From CAVROP01 sp050012175 (GTDB lineage Bacteria > Acidobacteriota > Terriglobia > UBA7540): 64,000 nucleotides of DNA. The stretch spans positions 1 to 64,000 of the forward strand of contig JBEKHR010000009.1 in NCBI GenBank assembly GCA_050012175.1, in the 5' to 3' direction. The first letter of the stretch is position 1, and every line of letters starts with the position of its first letter. Below are positions 15,008-23,319 of the stretch, piece by piece. The position numbers and the translations under genes were made by a program. The notes beneath the pieces are model-generated. The model had not been told where the DNA came from, did not search any database, and was given only the letters and a program-made list of their open reading frames with translations.

Positions 15008-16810
15008 TCATTCCACAATCACCGCATTGAAGTGGCACATATCCACGCATGTCCCACACTTGCTGCACAAAGTGGCGTCGATCCTGTGCGGCTGGTTCTT
15101 CTCGCCGAAAATCGCTTTTTCCGGACACTCGCGCCGGCACACACCGCAACCGTGTCCGCGCTGAACGCAGACCTCCGGGTCGATCCGGTAGGTGTTCAAT
15201 TGCCGGCAGACATGGGCGGGACATTTGTGCGCCTCAATGTGCGCAAGATACTCATCGCGGAAATAACGTAGGGTTGTCAGGACCGGGTTCGGGGCCGACG
15301 TTCCCAATCCACAGAGCGACGTTTCTGCGACGATCTTGGCGACTTCCTCCAAGGATTCCAGATCCTCCATCGTCCCGTGGCCTTCGGTGATCTTGGTCAG
15401 GATATCGAGCATCAACTTGGTCCCCTCGCGACAGGGAGTGCATTTGCCGCAAGACTCGTCCTGAGTAAAGCCAAGGAAGTACCGGGCCACATCCACCATG
15501 CAGGTGTCTTCATCCATCACCACCATGCCGCCCGAGCCCATCATGGAGCCAGCTTCGGTGAGGGTCTCGAAGTCAACCGGCAAGTCGATCAGTTCGTTGG
15601 GGATACACCCGCCGGAAGGTCCCCCGGTCTGCACAGCCTTGAATTTCTTGCCGCCGGGAATCCCCCCTCCGATGTCGTAAATGATCTCGCGCAGAGTAAT
15701 GCCCATGGGGACTTCGAGCAACCCGGTGCTCTTGATCTTGCCGACGAGCGAAAAGACTTTCGTGCCTTTGCTCTTTTCGGTTCCGATCTGGGCAAACCAA
15801 TTGCCACCCCGGTTGATGATGGGAGGGACGTTCGCCCACGTTTCGACGTTGTTGAGGCAGGTGGGTTTCCCCCAGAGTCCCTTTTCCGCCAGCCGAGGGG
15901 GCCGAGCTCTCGGTTCTCCGAGTCTGCCTTCCACGGCCGCCACCAGCGCCGTTGCCTCTCCGCAGACAAATGCGCCGGCTCCTTTCGAGACCGAGATGTC
16001 AAAATCGAACCCCGTGTCCAAGATGTTTTCCCCCAAAAGGCCGTACTCTCGAGCCTGATCGATGGCAATGTGGATTCGCTGGACGGCCAAGGGGTACTCA
16101 TTTCTGATATAAACCACGCCCCAGCGGGCCCCGATGGCTCTGGCCCCGAGCAGCATTCCTTCAATAACGGAGTGAGGATCCGATTCCACTATGCTGCGAT
16201 CCATAAAGGCGCCCGGGTCCCCTTCGTCGCCGTTACAAATCACATACTTCGGCTCTCCCTCCGCGTCCCGAACGGCCTCCCACTTCCTCGCCGCCGGGAA
16301 CCCTGCGCCTCCCCTGCCTCGCAGCCCGGAAATCTTGACTTCATTAAGGACCTCCTCCGGGGTCATTTGGGAAAGCGCCTTTGCTAACCCCGCGTAACCG
16401 TCTCGGGCGATGTATTCATCGATGCTTTCCGGGTCGATCAGACCTCGGTTCCTCAGGGCGATGAGCATTTGACGGGCAAAGAAAGGAATGTCCATCATCT
16501 TAGGAACCGGCGTGCGTGTCTCCGGTGGAACGTACATGAGCTTATTGACAGGTCTGCCCTTCAGAAAGTGCTCTTCCACGAGATGCGGAACGTCTTTGGG
16601 GCTGAGCTGCTGGTAAAAAATCCCATCCGGTTGGACGACCATGAGAGGACCGACGCCGCAAAAACCATTACAACCCGTGGTCACTACCTGAATCTCGTTA
16701 TCCAGCCCGCGCTTTTCGATCTCCTTCTGCAAGGCGTCCCTAAACTCGAGCGAACGATTGGAGACGCAGCCCGTCCCCGCACAAACCATTAAGTGCATTC
16801 GATACGCCAT
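15008..16810 (-). CDS. NADH-binding NuoF/HydB-like flavoprotein subunit
   Basis: A 600-residue protein with GGAGGAGATCCAA before the ATG. Domains: an N-terminal thioredoxin-like [2Fe-2S] domain (CAGTGC, TTGCNGFCG), the NuoF FMN/NADH core (GLRGRGGAGFPAARKW, ICNGDEGDPGAF, GAFVCGEATAL), the N3-type [4Fe-4S] motif ESCGKCTPCREGT, and a C-terminal two-cluster ferredoxin (CGVCRRECP, CSKCGTCVDMC). The extra N- and C-terminal Fe-S domains are typical of HydB of electron-bifurcating hydrogenases and NADP-linked formate dehydrogenases rather than complex I NuoF. It should exchange electrons with NAD(H) through FMN. It overlaps or abuts the NuoG/HdrA fusion gene. Confidence 0.92.
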   Translation of the reverse strand: MAYRMHLMVCAGTGCVSNRSLEFRDALQKEIEKRGLDNEIQVVTTGCNGFCGVGPLMVVQPDGIFYQQLSPKDVPHLVEEHFLKGRPVNKLMYVPPETRTPVPKMMDIPFFARQMLIALRNRGLIDPESIDEYIARDGYAGLAKALSQMTPEEVLNEVKISGLRGRGGAGFPAARKWEAVRDAEGEPKYVICNGDEGDPGAFMDRSIVESDPHSVIEGMLLGARAIGARWGVVYIRNEYPLAVQRIHIAIDQAREYGLLGENILDTGFDFDISVSKGAGAFVCGEATALVAAVEGRLGEPRARPPRLAEKGLWGKPTCLNNVETWANVPPIINRGGNWFAQIGTEKSKGTKVFSLVGKIKSTGLLEVPMGITLREIIYDIGGGIPGGKKFKAVQTGGPSGGCIPNELIDLPVDFETLTEAGSMMGSGGMVVMDEDTCMVDVARYFLGFTQDESCGKCTPCREGTKLMLDILTKITEGHGTMEDLESLEEVAKIVAETSLCGLGTSAPNPVLTTLRYFRDEYLAHIEAHKCPAHVCRQLNTYRIDPEVCVQRGHGCGVCRRECPEKAIFGEKNQPHRIDATLCSKCGTCVDMCHFNAVIVE

Positions 16811-16844
16811 TTGGATCTCCTCCAGGATTCTCCGCTCTTAATCG

Positions 16845-17228
16845 TTAATAGGTCCGTTCGCTCCCTATGGCGAGTGCATACTGTTGCGCGATCTTTCCTC
16901 CCAGAACGTGCTCCGTGAATATTTCCTTGATCTTTCCCTCCGTCAGGTCCACATACTTCACAGGAGCTTCGCCAACCACCTCCACCGTAGCCATCGGTTC
17001 ACGACTGCACAGACCTGCACAACCAGAGGTGGTCACCATCACGTCCCTGAGATCTCTCCCCTCTACTTCCTGCAAGGCAGCTTCAAGGATCTTCCGCGAG
17101 CCCGCCGCAATGCCGCAAGTGCCCATGTGAACCGTCATCTTGACGCGGGCGGCGCCCTCGCGGAGGGACATGGACTTCCTGGCTTTCTCTCGGACCTCCG
17201 CTAAGTCTTCCAACTTAAGTTTTGGCAT
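16845..17228 (-). CDS. Thioredoxin-like [2Fe-2S] ferredoxin
   Basis: A 127-residue protein. After a helical N-terminus it has a thioredoxin-like ferredoxin domain: VHMGTCGIAAG (about 34-44), then VTTSGCAGLCSREP and a C-terminal helix. Cys positions match the NuoE-like/HydD-type ferredoxins that accompany NuoE and NuoF in bifurcating hydrogenase operons. Its start overlaps the end of nuoE by 14 bp and the nuoF start follows 35 bp after its stop, so it is very likely an electron-transfer component of the same complex. Confidence 0.85.
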   Translation of the reverse strand: MPKLKLEDLAEVREKARKSMSLREGAARVKMTVHMGTCGIAAGSRKILEAALQEVEGRDLRDVMVTTSGCAGLCSREPMATVEVVGEAPVKYVDLTEGKIKEIFTEHVLGGKIAQQYALAIGSERTY

Positions 17229-17694
17229 CTCGGGCTCCTTCTTTTGAGAATTGCTTGATGATCTGGTCTACTTTGGGGAGAGAAACCTTGCCGTACAGTT
17301 CTGGACCCACGGTGACCACGGGGGCAAGCCCGCAGCATCCGAGGCAGCGGACCACCTCCAGACCGAAATTGAGATCTGGCGTGGTCTGCCCGCACTTGAT
17401 ACCGAGTTGCCGTTCGAACTTCTCGAGGATCTTCACGGCAGCCCTAACATGGCAGGCCGTCCCCAGGCAAACCGCTACCGGATGCCTCCCTTTGGGCTTC
17501 AAGCTGAAGGCCCGGTAAAAGGTGGCCAAGCTGTAAGTGCGACTGAGGGGTACGTGCATAGTGCGGGATATATACGTGAGAACATCCTGCGGCAAATAGC
17601 TGTATTCGTTCTGCACGTCCTGCAACATGGCGATGAGCGCGTTTTTCTGCATGTTGTGTTGTTGAATGATCCTATCAACCTTTTCCAACTGCAT
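17215..17694 (-). CDS. NuoE/HydC-like [2Fe-2S] subunit
   Basis: A 159-residue protein; ATG at 17694 chosen because GGGAGG (17704-17709) sits 9 nt upstream (a GTG two codons earlier is possible). The layout matches NuoE: N-terminal helical bundle (QNEYSYLPQDVLTYIS, VPLSRTYSLATFYRAFSL) and a thioredoxin-like [2Fe-2S] domain with CLGTACHV (two Cys) and RCLGCCGLAPV (two Cys). It pairs with NuoF in NADH oxidation or NAD+ reduction. It starts the second half of the locus, after a palindromic repeat that separates it from the regulatory block. Confidence 0.92.
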   Translation of the reverse strand: MQLEKVDRIIQQHNMQKNALIAMLQDVQNEYSYLPQDVLTYISRTMHVPLSRTYSLATFYRAFSLKPKGRHPVAVCLGTACHVRAAVKILEKFERQLGIKCGQTTPDLNFGLEVVRCLGCCGLAPVVTVGPELYGKVSLPKVDQIIKQFSKEGARDAKT

Positions 17695-17709
17695 ATGCAC
17701 CTACCTCCC

Positions 17710-17816
17710 TCGGTAGCGCCGGTCCCGCGTCTGCGGGACCGGCATGTGCCGCCCCTTCGCGAAGTTTACCCTGAGCGAAGCGAATGGGCTCAGGGCAGGC
17801 TCTAAAGGGCGGCGCT
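17710..17816. repeat. GTAGSG-type palindromic repeat inside the hydrogenase locus
   Basis: Outer inverted ends GTAGCGCC and GGCGCTAC (17712-17816) enclose two hairpins, one on GCCGGTCCCGCGTCTGCGGG and one on CCTGAGCGAAGCGAATGGGC. It fills the gap between the HATPase gene and nuoE and ends inside the last codons of the HATPase gene. It may attenuate or punctuate the long transcript. Related elements are at 29655, 32252, 33738, 40713 and 44395. Confidence 0.7.
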
Positions 17817-18338
17817 ACACTTTTCCAGACTTTTCCTGACGGCCGATATTCCTCTGGGAGAATTAATCGGTATGTCTCCCAGTTGAGCCTTGATTTCTCT
17901 TGTGCTGAACGAGATTTCCGAATCGCCGGCTTGATGCAAGTATGTCAACTCGATTTGAGGGTTTCCGACCACCAGGGCAAGAAGTGTCTGGTCCATATCC
18001 CCCAAGGGTTGCCGGTCAACATGATTGTATTGAAACACGCCGGTGACCTTTGTTCCCGCTCCGGGACAGGACGCGATCTTGAATTCGCCCCCGGCCCTCT
18101 TTGCTGCCTGCTCAAAAAGGGACAGGCCCAACCCCACCCGGCGGGTGGTTCGAGTGGTGAAAAAGGGATCCGTCGCCTTCTGAAGCATGTCCTCGCTCAT
18201 TCCACGTCCGTTGTCGATAATCTCGATGGAGAGCAGATCCTCTCGGCGGCTCTCCCGCACCCGGATTTCCACGTGCTTGGCTCCCGCTGCGATGGAATTC
18301 TCCGCAATGTCCAGTACGTGCAGGGAAAGATCCTCCAT
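17802..18338 (-). CDS. HATPase_c ATP-binding protein (anti-sigma / kinase-like)
   Basis: A 178-residue protein; start at 18338 (MEDLSLHVLDIAENS). GHKL ATPase motifs are intact: N-box DIAENSIAAGA, G1 box IIDNGRGMS and G2 region TTRTTRRVGLGLSLF. No phosphoacceptor His domain or membrane segment is present, so it is not a complete histidine kinase. Such stand-alone GHKL proteins recur with DRTGG, PHP and [FeFe]-hydrogenase-like genes in clostridial and other hydrogenase regulatory clusters. The last residues (KCSAAL) are encoded within a palindromic repeat. Role: probably a signalling switch for the hydrogenase locus; target unknown. Confidence 0.8.
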   Translation of the reverse strand: MEDLSLHVLDIAENSIAAGAKHVEIRVRESRREDLLSIEIIDNGRGMSEDMLQKATDPFFTTRTTRRVGLGLSLFEQAAKRAGGEFKIASCPGAGTKVTGVFQYNHVDRQPLGDMDQTLLALVVGNPQIELTYLHQAGDSEISFSTREIKAQLGDIPINSPRGISAVRKSLEKCSAAL

Positions 18339-18345
18339 GTGAAAC

Positions 18346-19134
18346 CTATCCCAACGCCCGTTCTTCTCGCCGAGGAGCGCCAACACCGGCCTCCTCTGGC
18401 ATCACCCGTCTGCCGTCTTCCCCGCGCAGGGCCTTCTTGATTTCCCGCGTGCTGGGCTCATAGAGCAGCAGCGAAGTCCAGACCTTGCCGATATCCGTTG
18501 CCGAATGTGCGTCGGACGAACGAACGAAAGCATAGCCAGCGTATTCCGGAAAGCGCCGCCTTGCTTCCTCGAGGCTGGTGTTTGGAGACAGTTCTAAAGC
18601 ATCCAGGTGTAATTCTTCAGGGACAAACCCCAACTGCCCGAGGATCCCGAACGTCTCGCGATCGACGTGAGCCGCGATCGCCAGGCCCTCCAAGCCACAA
18701 ATGCTATCCACTACCTGCTCGACAGAGAGTTCGGTCGCGCCGGCCAGCAGCCGGTTGTTGAAGCCGAGTACGTCATGATCTTCATTCACGACAACCTGAA
18801 GCCCGAAAGCTTCCGTATTGTTTTCTCCGTGCAAATGCTCGTACACGATTTCCTGTAGCCGGAGCGCCCTATCGACGGTGTCAAAAACCGCCAGGATGTG
18901 CACCTCTTCCTTCGAGGTCACTTCCATCCCTGGCAGTACCGTGAGGTTTCTATCTTGCGCGGCCCTCACGACCGCGGGCACGTTCTCCGAGGAGTTGTGA
19001 TCGGAAATGGCAATCACGTCCAAACCCTGCTGGAGGGCTTGGTCTACGATCGTTTTGGGACCCATGTTCAACTCGGCGCAAGGGGAGAGGCACGTATGAA
19101 TGTGCAAATCCGCTTTAAAGATTCGCGGCATCAT
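18346..19134 (-). CDS. PHP-domain metal-dependent phosphoesterase-like protein
   Basis: A 262-residue protein with the PHP metal-binding motifs in order: DLHIHTCLSPCAE (9-21), AISDHNSSEN (42-51), PGMEVTSKEEVHILA (68-82), a histidine in IAAHVDRE (about 153-160) and SSDAH (about 210-214). PHP proteins hydrolyse phosphoester bonds using two or three metal ions. The preceding DRTGG gene overlaps it (ATG of this gene at 19134, stop of the other at 19131), so the two are coupled. PHP proteins are regular members of [FeFe]-hydrogenase-like regulatory cassettes; the substrate there is not known. Confidence 0.85.
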   Translation of the reverse strand: MMPRIFKADLHIHTCLSPCAELNMGPKTIVDQALQQGLDVIAISDHNSSENVPAVVRAAQDRNLTVLPGMEVTSKEEVHILAVFDTVDRALRLQEIVYEHLHGENNTEAFGLQVVVNEDHDVLGFNNRLLAGATELSVEQVVDSICGLEGLAIAAHVDRETFGILGQLGFVPEELHLDALELSPNTSLEEARRRFPEYAGYAFVRSSDAHSATDIGKVWTSLLLYEPSTREIKKALRGEDGRRVMPEEAGVGAPRREERALG

Positions 19135-19475
19135 AGAATCCCCCGGATGCCCATCTGGTACAGTCTTCCCACCAGCTCGAACGCCGGAAGCCGGCTGCCC
19201 AACAAGATAACTTTCTCCTCTCGGGCTTTCTCCAGTGTTTCAGGATCAGGGGTTCGCCCGTTCACCAGCACGACCGCGGCCAGATCCTTTAACGTGGCCA
19301 CCGCGACGATGTTGCGATGCGTTTGCATGGTGATCCAAAGGTTGCCTGCCTTGCTGTGGGCGATAACGTCACTTAAGAGGTCACTGGCATAGCCTCCTGT
19401 TATCTCCTTGTCGAGGCCATCGTGTTGCCCCAGAATCTCGAGCTGCGAACTGTCGACAACCTCCCGGATCGTCAT
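19131..19475 (-). CDS. DRTGG-domain protein 1
   Basis: A 114-residue protein consisting of a single DRTGG-like domain: TIREVVDSSQLEILG at the N-terminus, EITGGYASDLLSDVIAHS (about 25-42), then VAVATLKDLAAVVLVNG and a C-terminal segment on VILLGSRLPAFELVGRLY. DRTGG domains occur in HPr-kinase-like and CBS-linked proteins and act as small ligand-sensing modules. It overlaps both neighbours by 4 bp, so it is translationally coupled to the [FeFe]-hydrogenase-like gene and the PHP gene. A second, diverged copy is at 21184. Confidence 0.8.
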   Translation of the reverse strand: MTIREVVDSSQLEILGQHDGLDKEITGGYASDLLSDVIAHSKAGNLWITMQTHRNIVAVATLKDLAAVVLVNGRTPDPETLEKAREEKVILLGSRLPAFELVGRLYQMGIRGIL

Positions 19476-20788
19476 AGAATGAGCACCTGCGGGTTGCTGG
19501 CTAGCCCGGAAGAGGCACCGACCGCCGTCCGAGCCTGCTTCGCGGTGAGGACCACGCAGTCCTCAAACTGGGCGCGCCCCAGGACCACGTCTTCGGCAAA
19601 GCTTAGACAGGTGGGTGCGCCGCAGGCCCCGCAATTGATCTGCGGCAGTCCTTCATGTGCTTCCTGAATGCGCTTCCTTTTCTCGATGGCCTTCCCAATG
19701 TCCTTATCCAGTGGGGCGAAAGGCCTTGAAGAGATCTTGCCGGGCAGCGAGAAATAGCGTCTTTGATACAACTCTCGTATCTTTGCCCGGTCCTGGCAGG
19801 GGACATTCCCGAACCGGGCTACCAAGCTCAGAATCGTGCCCCGAGTAACATAGGGACCACCCACGGTAAGTGAACCGCCGCAACATCCCTGCGCGCATGC
19901 GTGGCACTCAACGAATTGGATATCACCGAGTCTTCCGCGCTCAATTTCGTCCAGAATCCTTTCCACATCCCCAAGACCGCCCACCGCCAGACTGCTTTCG
20001 GCCCGCAAGGAGGAAACTTGCCCGCCGAGGACTGGCCAGCCCAGGCCCATGCCCCGCACTGACTCTTCGATTTGGTGCGCACTGTTATTCATGTCGCTGA
20101 GCACTGAAAGGAGGGGGCGGTAAATGTCGGATATGGCGATTGCGCCATCGATGTGGGAGGCTCTTTTCCTGAGAGGATACTTGATGGCGACCATTTTGGC
20201 GGGGCAGGGCGTCAGATAGATGACCCCAATCTCGTCCCGCCGCAAGCCCAGTTCCTTCATCTTCTTGTTCCGCACCTCTCGCGCCGCTATCTCCATGGGA
20301 GAATCAATGGGAATCAGGAGATCAATGAGGCTGGGGTATCGCGCCTGAATCAGACGCACGATGGTGGGACAAAAAGGGGAGAGCAGCGGCAGCGGCCCGC
20401 GATAACTGGCCAGATACTCGTCGATAGCCGCGCTGACGGCCTCGCTGGCGCAAGCTACGTCACAGGCATCATCGAAGCCGATTTTTCTCACCCCAGCCAG
20501 GATTGTGCTGGGAAGAACGTCCTTGCGGAACTGCCCGTAGAGCACGGGCGAGATAAGCGCAACGGTGTGCCTGAACTTCGAGAAATCGGTGAAGGAGCTC
20601 GTTTGGGGGACGATCGCGTTGTGGCGGCACGCCCGAGCGCACTCGCCACAGTCGATGCAGCGGTCTTCGAGTATCTCCGCCTTGCCCTGCCGCACCCGGA
20701 TCGCCTCCGTAGGACAGACCTTAAGGCAGGCCATTCGACCGATGCATCGCTCCGGCACAACCCGAACGGAATGAAAGTAATCCCCCAT
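19472..20788 (-). CDS. [FeFe]-hydrogenase-like protein with degenerate H-cluster motifs, putative sensor
   Basis: A 438-residue protein. Residues 1-60 hold two [4Fe-4S] motifs (CIGRMACLKVCP, CIDCGECARAC). The middle is the Fe-only hydrogenase large-subunit fold with altered signature motifs: L1 SPFCP (Cys140) instead of TSCCP, L2 TPCPAK (Cys195), and L3 ECHACAQGCCGG (Cys298, Cys302). The four ligands of the H-cluster [4Fe-4S] are kept, but the proton-relay Cys of L1 is Phe. The C-terminus has CGACGAPTCLSFAED...C, an extra [4Fe-4S] domain. This combination matches group C/D sensory [FeFe] proteins, not catalytic ones. Neighbouring HATPase, DRTGG and PHP genes support a redox or H2 sensing role. 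Confidence 0.8.
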   Translation of the reverse strand: MGDYFHSVRVVPERCIGRMACLKVCPTEAIRVRQGKAEILEDRCIDCGECARACRHNAIVPQTSSFTDFSKFRHTVALISPVLYGQFRKDVLPSTILAGVRKIGFDDACDVACASEAVSAAIDEYLASYRGPLPLLSPFCPTIVRLIQARYPSLIDLLIPIDSPMEIAAREVRNKKMKELGLRRDEIGVIYLTPCPAKMVAIKYPLRKRASHIDGAIAISDIYRPLLSVLSDMNNSAHQIEESVRGMGLGWPVLGGQVSSLRAESSLAVGGLGDVERILDEIERGRLGDIQFVECHACAQGCCGGSLTVGGPYVTRGTILSLVARFGNVPCQDRAKIRELYQRRYFSLPGKISSRPFAPLDKDIGKAIEKRKRIQEAHEGLPQINCGACGAPTCLSFAEDVVLGRAQFEDCVVLTAKQARTAVGASSGLASNPQVLIL

Positions 20789-20789
20789 G

Positions 20790-21218
20790 CTAAGGCCGAA
20801 ACGTTATTTCCAAAGTCGTGCCTTTACCCACCACGGAATGAATGGAAAAGGCATCGGCATTCTTCTTGATGTTGGACAGGCCCATGCCTGCCCCGAACCC
20901 CATCTCCCGAATTTCGTCGGACGCCGTGGAATACCCTTCTTGCATTGCCAGCTCGATGTCCGGGATGCCAGGGCCTTCATCTTCCACGGTGACTCGGATA
21001 TCCTTTGGGGTCACTCTCAACTCCATCGTTCCTTTGCAGGCATACAACACCACGTTCATCTCCGCTTCATAGGAAGCAATCGCCGCCCGCCTGATCAAGG
21101 CCGGGTGAATCCCGATCTCTCTTAGAATCCCCTTGATTGTGATGGAGGCCTTTCCTGCGTCAACGAAATCCCTCCCGTGAATTTCAAAGCGTTGACAGAA
21201 GAGGGGCTCGCTCGGCAT
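20790..21218 (-). CDS. HATPase_c ATP-binding protein (RsbW-like)
   Basis: A 142-residue protein; start at 21218 (MPSEPLFCQRFEI) with GGGAGG 8 nt upstream. The GHKL fold shows N-box YEAEMNVVLYA, G1 box VEDEGPGIPDIELAM and G2 box GFGAGMGLSNIKK, ending GTTLEITF. Its length and order match serine-kinase anti-sigma factors such as RsbW/SpoIIAB. It overlaps the upstream DRTGG gene by 35 bp and precedes the [FeFe]-like sensor by 1 bp. It probably phosphorylates or binds a partner in the signalling cassette; no partner sigma factor is in the window. Confidence 0.82.
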   Translation of the reverse strand: MPSEPLFCQRFEIHGRDFVDAGKASITIKGILREIGIHPALIRRAAIASYEAEMNVVLYACKGTMELRVTPKDIRVTVEDEGPGIPDIELAMQEGYSTASDEIREMGFGAGMGLSNIKKNADAFSIHSVVGKGTTLEITFRP

Positions 21219-21582
21219 CCCGCAGGCCTCCCTCGAGTTCGCTGCCCCCGGGCAGACCGTGCTGGTGGAGTCTCCCACACGATTCGTACATGGGAAGATT
21301 CGTGCACAGCATAACGATGCCCTTTTCTTTCGCCAGGTCGATCGCGTCCTTTTCCGGCAGCTTCCCGCGGACGTACACGATGGCTCTGACCTCAGCGATC
21401 TCGGCAGTGCGTACCGATTGCACGTTAGTCAAACCAGTCAACAACAGCGCATTGGGCTTGATGAAGGCCAGGACGTCACTCATCAGGTCCGCGCCGCAGC
21501 CCACCCCTACTTCCTCCTCCAGCTTGTCACCGCCGGTGATCACCTGGCAGTCGAGAATCCTTCGTACCGCTTCGAGTTTCAT
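21184..21582 (-). CDS. DRTGG-domain protein 2
   Basis: A 132-residue protein; ATG at 21582 shares a base with the TAA of the hdrA N-half (TAATG). It starts MKLEAVRRILDCQVITGGD, followed by VGCGADLMSDVLAFIKPN, LLTGLTNVQSVRTAEI and VRAIVYVRGKLPEK, the same domain order as the protein at 19131. The C-terminal tail (from about residue 105) is encoded where the frame overlaps the next gene. It probably binds a small ligand and works with the adjacent HATPase and [FeFe]-like proteins. Direct coupling to hdrA links the sensor block to the catalytic genes. Confidence 0.8.
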   Translation of the reverse strand: MKLEAVRRILDCQVITGGDKLEEEVGVGCGADLMSDVLAFIKPNALLLTGLTNVQSVRTAEIAEVRAIVYVRGKLPEKDAIDLAKEKGIVMLCTNLPMYESCGRLHQHGLPGGSELEGGLRDAERAPLLSTL

Positions 21583-22424
21583 TAAGACACCTGCTTCACG
21601 ATCTGATCGCCGAGCTTGATGGTCCTTTTTGCCGGGACCCGTGTGGCGGGGCAGGTGTTCCAGCACAGACCGCAACCGGTGCACTTGGATTCGTCCACGA
21701 ACCTCGCTTTCCTCCTCACCTTCACCTTGAAGTTTCCGATGAATCCTGAAAATCCAACCACTTCGCTGTAGCTCAACAGTTTGATATTCTCACGGTGCCC
21801 GACCGAGACCATCTTCGGCGTCAAGATACAAGCAGCACAGTCCAGGGTGGGAAACGTCTTATCAAATTGTCCCATCCGCCCGCCGATGGTTGCATCACGC
21901 TCGACCAGATACACCGTGGTGCCTGATTCAGCAATCTCCAAGGCTGCCTGTATACCGGTTATCCCGCCGCCCACAACCAGCACGTTGGGGTTGATTTCGG
22001 CGCGCATCGGCTCCAGGGGCTGGTGCAGGGCCACGCGTCGGACCGCTCCCGCGACCAGCGCCTTGGCTTTTTCCGTTGCCATGCGCACGTCGTCGTGGAT
22101 CCAGGAGCAGTGTTCGCGGATATTGGCGATCTGGACCAAATAGCGGTTGAGCCCCGCCTTCTTGGCCGCATTCCTGAAGGTGAGCTCGTGCATCAGCGGA
22201 GAGCAGGCGGCAACGACAACCCGGTTGACGCCGAGTCGTTGAATGTCGTCCTGGATGAGCGCCTGTCCAGGGTCCGAACACATGAACTTGTAATCTCTTG
22301 CGATCACGACGCTAGGCGCGCGGGAGATGAATTCGCGGACTTCATTCACGTTCACCGTTCCGGCGATGTTGAGCCCGCAATGACAAATATAAACCCCAAT
22401 GCGCGGGTGCCCATTCTGGTCCAT
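21582..22424 (-). CDS. HdrA N-terminal half (FAD-binding, separate gene)
   Basis: A 280-residue protein with AAGGAGGAAACAG before the ATG. It matches HdrA from its start to the first ferredoxin cluster only: YICHCGLNIAG (Cys14, Cys16), CSDPGQALI, VAACSPLMHELTFR, the FAD motif VLVVGGGITGIQAALEIAE, GGRMGQFDKTFPTLDCAACI and FVDESKCTGCGLCWNTCP. It then stops, whereas full HdrA continues for about 350 residues. That missing part is the C-terminal half of the protein encoded at 13234. The two should co-assemble to complete the FAD site and cluster chain. It lies between hdrB and the DRTGG gene. Confidence 0.88.
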   Translation of the reverse strand: MDQNGHPRIGVYICHCGLNIAGTVNVNEVREFISRAPSVVIARDYKFMCSDPGQALIQDDIQRLGVNRVVVAACSPLMHELTFRNAAKKAGLNRYLVQIANIREHCSWIHDDVRMATEKAKALVAGAVRRVALHQPLEPMRAEINPNVLVVGGGITGIQAALEIAESGTTVYLVERDATIGGRMGQFDKTFPTLDCAACILTPKMVSVGHRENIKLLSYSEVVGFSGFIGNFKVKVRRKARFVDESKCTGCGLCWNTCPATRVPAKRTIKLGDQIVKQVS

Positions 22425-22437
22425 CTGTTTCCTCCTT

Positions 22438-23310
22438 CTAAGCGGCTAGTACTGAGATCGGGGCTCTCCACGGGATGAGATTCCTGTGTAATCCAAGCTC
22501 TTTCTCGGAGCAGCCCAATGCGACCCCCAGCAGTTGAGTGAAGTACATCACGGGGACTTGATACGACGTTCCGAACATCTTGTTTACGCGCTTCTGGTAC
22601 GCCTCCAGGTTGACCTGACACAGGGGACAGGTGGTGACGATACACTGGGCCCCGTTCTCCGCAGCGCATTCCACCAGATCCTTCACAAGTTGCAGACACA
22701 CGTCCGGGAAGGTGGTCATCAGCATTCCGCCACAGCAGCGCGTCTTCAAAGGGAAGTACGCGGCTCTGGCGCCCAGCCGCTGGAAGAGCGTGTCCATGGT
22801 TAAGGGGAACTCGGCATCGTCAAAGCCGCGCTCGGGACGCACGATTTGACACCCGTAATAGGGGGCGAAAGCGATGCCCTCCAGGCTTCGCTTGGCAGCC
22901 GAAGCAATCGCCTCAACGCCCACCTCGTTGACCAGAACGTCGAGGGGATGGCGCACCTTGACGCCCAGACTGTATTTCAGGCCCACCTGCCCCAGCAGTT
23001 GATCAACCTTGGCCCTCAACTCCGGACTCTCCCGCAGGAAGCGGTTGGTCTTGAGCAGCACGGTGTAGCAAGCGCTGCAAGGCGCGATAAGGTCTCGGAA
23101 CCCGGCCTGCTCCGCGAGCGCCAGGTTTCTTGCGCTGATCGCCATCGACAGGGCCTCATCCACGCTCATGTACATGGTCGCGCCGCAGCAGTTCCAGTCT
23201 TCCAGTTGGCGGAGCCCGATGCCTAAGGCGCGAAATACCGCCGTTAAACTCTCGTCGTAAGGTTTCCCTGAAGACTCAAGGCTACAGCCGGGGTAATAAA
23301 GATACTCCAT
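22438..23310 (-). CDS. hdrB: HdrB-like heterodisulfide reductase subunit (CCG domains)
   Basis: A 290-residue protein with both CCG cysteine signatures complete: Cys9, Cys41-Cys42, Cys78 and Cys81, then Cys154, Cys192-Cys193, Cys228 and Cys231. The spacing (31 and 35 residues in the first set) fits the HdrB pattern that binds two noncubane [4Fe-4S] clusters which split disulfides. The protein therefore appears catalytically competent. Coenzyme M and B are not expected in this organism, so the true disulfide or other oxidant is unknown. Gene order hdrC-hdrB-hdrA matches heterodisulfide reductase operons. Confidence 0.92.
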   Translation of the reverse strand: MEYLYYPGCSLESSGKPYDESLTAVFRALGIGLRQLEDWNCCGATMYMSVDEALSMAISARNLALAEQAGFRDLIAPCSACYTVLLKTNRFLRESPELRAKVDQLLGQVGLKYSLGVKVRHPLDVLVNEVGVEAIASAAKRSLEGIAFAPYYGCQIVRPERGFDDAEFPLTMDTLFQRLGARAAYFPLKTRCCGGMLMTTFPDVCLQLVKDLVECAAENGAQCIVTTCPLCQVNLEAYQKRVNKMFGTSYQVPVMYFTQLLGVALGCSEKELGLHRNLIPWRAPISVLAA

Positions 23311-23319
23311 GGGTGCCTC

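Noticed and set aside
13051..16387. Several 270-360-residue plus-strand frames opposite the hydrogenase and NuoF genes
   Set aside because: They are antisense shadows of well-defined minus-strand iron-sulfur proteins and show His/Arg-rich low-complexity composition.
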